From Pezicula radicicola (Eukaryota; Ascomycota; Leotiomycetes; Helotiales; Dermateaceae), in assembly GCA_003008705.1 (NCBI GenBank), contig PDUO01000032.1:402747-466746 (forward strand): a stretch of 64,000 nt of DNA, given 5' to 3'. Every line of letters begins with the position of its first letter. Position 1 is the stretch's first letter. This document shows positions 60,010 through 64,000 of this stretch, piece by piece. Under the pieces are notes generated by a model. It searched no databases. It saw nothing but the letters and a program-made list of their open reading frames with translations, and was not told the DNA's origin. The position numbers and the translations under genes were made by a program.

Positions 60010-61090
60010 TTAGCCATGCGGTCGCGATACCGAGGCGAACAGCCAAATGAAAAGGTTGACGGGCCCAAATATTAACATGGAGATCGCAGATGGAACCACC
60101 AGCCCTAAAAAAAAATATGAAGTTAGTGGACGACTTCTACACTAGAGCCCACTGCCACGGCCATAACGTACCGAAAAAGCCACCTCGTCGGCAATCGTCT
60201 CCCACAACTCTCCTTTCATGATGTCTTCGGCTTCTGTGAATGCCCATGGTCCAATTAGCCTGAATTTGGTATTAAAGTTAACTCCAAGAGTCCAGGTTAT
60301 GAACAACTTTGGTCCGCGAGGCAACATGTACGACGCGCTGGGAGCAGATTCCATATCGATGGCGAGTTGATAGGCATAATTCTCATGATCGACACCATAT
60401 TGGATTCGTCGATCCTCTGGCATATGTAAACGATAATGTTCTTCTTTTGCAAGAGGATGAGGAAGCATTTTCAATAGTGCTAAAACCCAGAGCTGTGCTT
60501 GGAACTTGGCAATTGGCGGGATTGCATCTAGTACATAGTCAGTACGCCTTACAGAGTGAGCAAGCCTAATTTCATACCGAAACTTGGTCGTAAAAATCCA
60601 ATATAACCAACAGTCTCATCTCCTGTCCTCCATACCCGTCGAATATCCGCATTTCCAGGCCGAGGATATGTCTCGTCAAGAAATGGAAACGCCTGGTCAT
60701 ACCCTGAGGCAAATATCAAAACATCAACTTTACATTTAACATTTCGCATTTTCTTAGCTTCGGAGTGCCTGTTTTCGGTGAAGTGAATGACACGGTCTTC
60801 ATCGATATAACTGGGCTATAGTGCCAGGTCGATCACTCTATCTTTTGTATCGGGAAGAGGAACCTGCGCAATGAACGAGCGAAAACGTTGTAACATGATC
60901 TTGGATCTGTAGGGAGCGCTAATGTATGGCATTGCCCGGTTGGATTTCGTGTAGAATACTAGAAGATATTGGTTAGCGTCATGAGCCTTGATTCAAAAGA
61001 AATGGGGCACTTACGCTCAGATGTGTGGTATGTCTCGTCAGGAAGCCCACCAACCACCCATTGATCAATTCTATGTCTTGTCCCCCGATA
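60010..61090 (-). pseudogene. Flavin-containing monooxygenase (FMO-like), nonsense and 5' loss
   Basis: Minus-strand exons about 61090-61015, 60958-60578, 60527-60168 (donor uncertain) and 60104-60010 encode the C-terminal two thirds of a fungal FAD/NADPH monooxygenase. Readable parts are IDQWVVGGLPDETYHTSE, NRAMPYISAPYRSK, VDVLIFASGYDQAFPFLD (the ATG-type motif FATGY), VGYIGFLRPSFGAIPPIAKF, IQYGVDHENYAYQLA, and a TM tail LVVPSAISMLIFGPVNLFIW ending at TAA 60012-60010. A TAG at 60818-60816 interrupts between DLAL and PSYIDEDRV, where Trp is likely. The N-terminal GxGxxG FAD motif is absent. Fragments such as NYDFVSSKWVSLRSKD near 61320-61390 may be remnants, and a MITE begins at 61447. Confidence 0.72.
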
Positions 61091-61446
61091 CTAGCAATAA
61101 GGTATATATAAATATATATATTTACAAAGGTATCGTAGTCTCCATGGTACAAGAGACTTCTCCATAATGGGATGCACATACATGGACACAAATAAACTAA
61201 CAGTACTAACGTCAGTTGGAAGATCGGGGCCACTTGGTCGAAATCTGCCAAATATCACAGGATTAGGGACTCTGTATAGCCTGGTCAGCATATTATAACA
61301 ATTTATGAAAGAAGTACTTATCTTTGGAGCGCAGAGAAACCCATTTCGATGACACAAAGTCATAGTTCTCGTTGGCGAGGTCAGAGCCACTATTTAGGAG
61401 TTAGATATTAGCAGAGTTTATTTGGTGGGTTTTAGGGGGACTAATG

Positions 61447-61756
61447 TGGAGGTTATAACGTCCACGGTGGGCGAAACTCTTTCTGCCGGCAGAATTAGAA
61501 TATAAGCTATATACTCCTGGAAAATATAGGCTGTACTACCCTAAAAATCTAAGCTATACTATAGAGGATTATAACGTCTACAATAGGTAAAACTAATTAG
61601 ACCTTAATTAGTTAGCCTTCTAGGTCTTTCTACTAACAGAATAATTAGGGCACTACAGCCTGTATTTTAGGAAAACATTAACTTCTTATGGCCACCGCCT
61701 ATAAAGCGGTGACCCTTTAAGGTCTAATTAGTTTCGCCTATCGTGGACGTCCTCCA
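61447..61756. mobile_element. MITE-like nested inverted repeat element
   Basis: TGGAGG (61447) and CCTCCA (61751) mark the ends. Just inside, 61460-61478 and 61730-61748 are inverted repeats matching at 17 of 19 positions (GTCCACG..AGGCGAAACT type). A third, diverged copy lies at 61576-61594, and AATTAGACCTTAA/TTAAGGTCTAATT forms an inner palindrome. There is no ORF. Confidence 0.6.
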
Positions 61757-61912
61757 TTGGTATTGCACCCATCCTGAGCTTATTCTGGCTCCGTTTGGTA
61801 CGCACTGGTCTGAACCTCTCGGCTTTCCCCACGCATAACCGTTATCACCATTGCAACATTCAATAATTTCCTCCCATATTCAAAATTCTACTCGGAAATA
61901 ATATAGGAAACA

Positions 61913-63166
61913 ATGGACCCCTCCAAGGAATCCTCACGAACGGTTCTTGTAGCAACAATGAAGCAGTCACCCGACCTACACACCCTTTTTCGTCTCTGTC
62001 AAAGATCCACTACAGCTCATGAACTACTCAATACTTGCGGCTCAGAAATCGTTGAAGCTGTCATGGCTGCAAGCATGCCGCCACAGATTCGAATAATCGT
62101 ACGTTTGGTTGTCGAGACACGTTCTCGGTCAATCACGTCGAAATCACTGCACGGGCATCTTCACACCCTTCCAGCCGAGACTTGTAATGAATGGTGTCCG
62201 CCACTAAAAGACCTGGCGCCGTCTATCCTTCATGAAATTTTGCCGACATCATACCAGATTGATGAAATAACAAGAGCATGCCTTCAGACGATGCTTAACC
62301 GCTGTGCGGCTCTCGAACCGTCTCACCAAACAGAATCTGATTGGAGATTCAAGCCAAATATGTATGGAGATATGATTGATTATAAAATGGCCTGCAACCC
62401 ATATACATTGTCTCGTGCTGCGCAAAATCGTTATGATTATTTCAAACGTACTTGTAGCCGAATCCCAGCAGGTGAAATATATCAGCTCAAGATGTTGGGA
62501 CCTCCAACTTGGGCTGAGGAACAACGTTTGAGTAGGGGCTTTTGGCGATTACTGGCTCTTCTTGAGCTTAGAGATGCGGCGATGGCGAATGCTTTACCAT
62601 GGCCAAACGAGGATATCTCTAAGCTGTTGAATCTCAATATGGAGGAATACTGGTCTAGCTTGCCACATTTCCAGATGGATCACATCAGAGTTGCGATCTT
62701 ATATCTACAGGAAACGTACGGAAATCATGAGCTATCCGCCTTCACTCCACTCAAAAGTCTACCTCGTCTTTCTTGGATGAGTTTGGAGGCTCAATCTTGG
62801 GTTTCTGAAGCGAGTGTGACCCAATTACAAGAGAAAATTGAATTTCATAGTCACCATGGAAGTTCCAATGTTCTCGATGAGCCAACACGCGCTTTCACAT
62901 TTGCGACTAAAGTTCTTGCCACTCGACCATCACCTATACGTTGTGTAGACCTTAATATCTACCGTCGTCTTGGTTTCACTATCTGGGATACGGAGAGGAT
63001 GGTTGACATGGAATTCCTACACCCACTTACAAGTTCGAAAGAGTATGACATTACAGAAGATAGTAAAGATATGTTCACATGGCGGAGTATCCTAAGCGAA
63101 AAGGAATTGGAGGAAACTGAAAAGGAGAGATTGCGTCAGCTCATAGCTGCAGGAACCTGGATGTAG
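61913..63166 (+). CDS. Hypothetical protein, 417 residues
   Basis: A single uninterrupted exon from ATG (caATGG) to TAG 63164-63166. It is mostly helical by eye. An N-terminal segment LHTLFRLCQRSTTAHELLNT and a Leu/Pro-rich stretch (PPLKDLAPSILHEILPTSYQ) vaguely recall fungal F-box-like hypothetical proteins, but no signature is certain. Trp/Leu-rich segments (GFWRLLALLELRDAAM, YWSSLPHFQMDHIRVAILYL) follow, with a charged C-terminus rich in Glu and Lys. No signal peptide or TM segment is seen. Clean codon structure over 1.25 kb supports a real gene despite the decaying surroundings. Confidence 0.65.
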   Translation: MDPSKESSRTVLVATMKQSPDLHTLFRLCQRSTTAHELLNTCGSEIVEAVMAASMPPQIRIIVRLVVETRSRSITSKSLHGHLHTLPAETCNEWCPPLKDLAPSILHEILPTSYQIDEITRACLQTMLNRCAALEPSHQTESDWRFKPNMYGDMIDYKMACNPYTLSRAAQNRYDYFKRTCSRIPAGEIYQLKMLGPPTWAEEQRLSRGFWRLLALLELRDAAMANALPWPNEDISKLLNLNMEEYWSSLPHFQMDHIRVAILYLQETYGNHELSAFTPLKSLPRLSWMSLEAQSWVSEASVTQLQEKIEFHSHHGSSNVLDEPTRAFTFATKVLATRPSPIRCVDLNIYRRLGFTIWDTERMVDMEFLHPLTSSKEYDITEDSKDMFTWRSILSEKELEETEKERLRQLIAAGTWM

Positions 63167-63427
63167 AGTATTAGCAGCAGCTTTGTTCTGGTGAATGCAG
63201 CTTCTATTTTTAATGTGCGTTTCGGATTGGTGCATGCTAAATATCTGATATATTGAAGCTTGATCGTGCTAATTGCCAAGAATTATATGCATGAGATTTA
63301 GCACAACAGTGATTAGATAAAGTATATCTAAAGCCAAGAAATCTATGTTGGCAAGTTGATTATAAAATTGCTACGTATAATAATCAAATATACAATAGAT
63401 TATTAAAAAACGATAAAGTTATAAGAG

Positions 63428-63828
63428 TTATAGATCCACAGGATCAGTCATTTCGGCTATCTCGAAATACATCGACATGCTATCATAATCATCTGCCTCA
63501 GACCAAACAACGACTTCCGTAACAGTCCTCACACCTAACTGGGCCTTGTGCTGCTTGAGGAAAAATGTGACGCCATTACCATTAGGTGTCCCTAGAATAG
63601 CCTGGCCTTCATCCTCGTCCATGGTAAAGGCAACTCTGTTCTCCCATGCAGGTAGAACCAGTCCCTTGTTTGACAGGGCCGATTTGACCACCGCTATAGT
63701 TAGGTCGTTGCTTATAGTGGCCCGGAAAATGTAATTGATATTTTTGATGTTGTCGCCGGCGTACTTTTTCCACAGAAGAAATATGACGTCTTGCTGTGTA
63801 GTGTCGCTTAATTGAGGCTACATAGATT
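63428..63828 (-). pseudogene. Partial gene of unknown function
   Basis: On the minus strand, a frame open from about 63828 (after a TAG that could also be part of an intron acceptor) reads DTTQQDVIFLLWKKYAG, IYIFRATIS-like residues, LVLPAWENRVAFTMDEDEG, GNGVTFFLKQHKAQLG and VTEVVVWSEADDYDSM, ending at TAG. It has no suitable ATG, so a 5' exon is missing or lost. The family is not recognised. Confidence 0.4.
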
Positions 63829-64000
63829 CACTATTTTTATTAATGTTTTAGTATATGTCTTTAAGTAGAGCCTAGTAACTCTTCTATTAGAAACTCAACA
63901 GCTATAGTAGTAGGCGATGTTTTTGCGCAGAGATCGTTTAGGTATTTCGTAAGCTTGTATGTCTTATAGCACGAAGTAAAGGATGTTCTGGCTGAGGCTG

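Overview
The window looks like nuclear DNA of a filamentous ascomycete (Pezizomycotina, possibly a leotiomycete; the class is a guess). Genes are monocistronic and far apart. Most carry short introns of about 45-100 bp with GT(A/G)AGT-like donors, CTAAC/CTGAC-like branch sites and CAG/TAG acceptors. The recognisable proteins are typical fungal families.

Left third (1-26 kb): mostly intact genes. These are a kinesin running off the left edge (minus strand), a condensation-fold acyltransferase with one unresolved splice, a secreted GH51 arabinofuranosidase, a DENN-domain protein, an MFS sugar transporter and a small secreted eight-cysteine protein. GH51 and the transporter could act in sequence on arabinose-containing plant polymers. 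Gaps of 1.5-3.7 kb hold simple repeats and one well-formed miniature inverted-repeat element.

Middle and right (26-64 kb): an accessory compartment rich in broken genes and repeats. It holds an unidentified relic with internal stops, a copia-type gag remnant, a frameshifted Zn2Cys6 regulator beside an NmrA-like reductase with a nonsense codon, a TPR protein with no visible effector domain, several orphan membrane proteins (one with an 18-bp minisatellite inside its intron), a second NmrA-like gene with a damaged acceptor, an NTF2-like protein, a DUF6601-like protein, and a stop-riddled Tc1/mariner-type element. After these come a large NLR-type gene, two decaying flavin monooxygenase genes and two unrecognised genes. 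Many of the stops are one C-to-T or G-to-A step from Gln or Trp codons, as expected from repeat-induced point mutation or simple decay.

The most notable locus is 52640-57036. It encodes a membrane segment, an alpha/beta-hydrolase domain, a NACHT NTPase, about a dozen ankyrin repeats (several nearly identical 99-bp units) and a C-terminal ZZ-like zinc finger. This is the layout of a fungal NLR immune or incompatibility receptor. Its hydrolase nucleophile motif is altered and its frame is interrupted at a C6 run. Exon boundaries were read by eye and have no transcript support.
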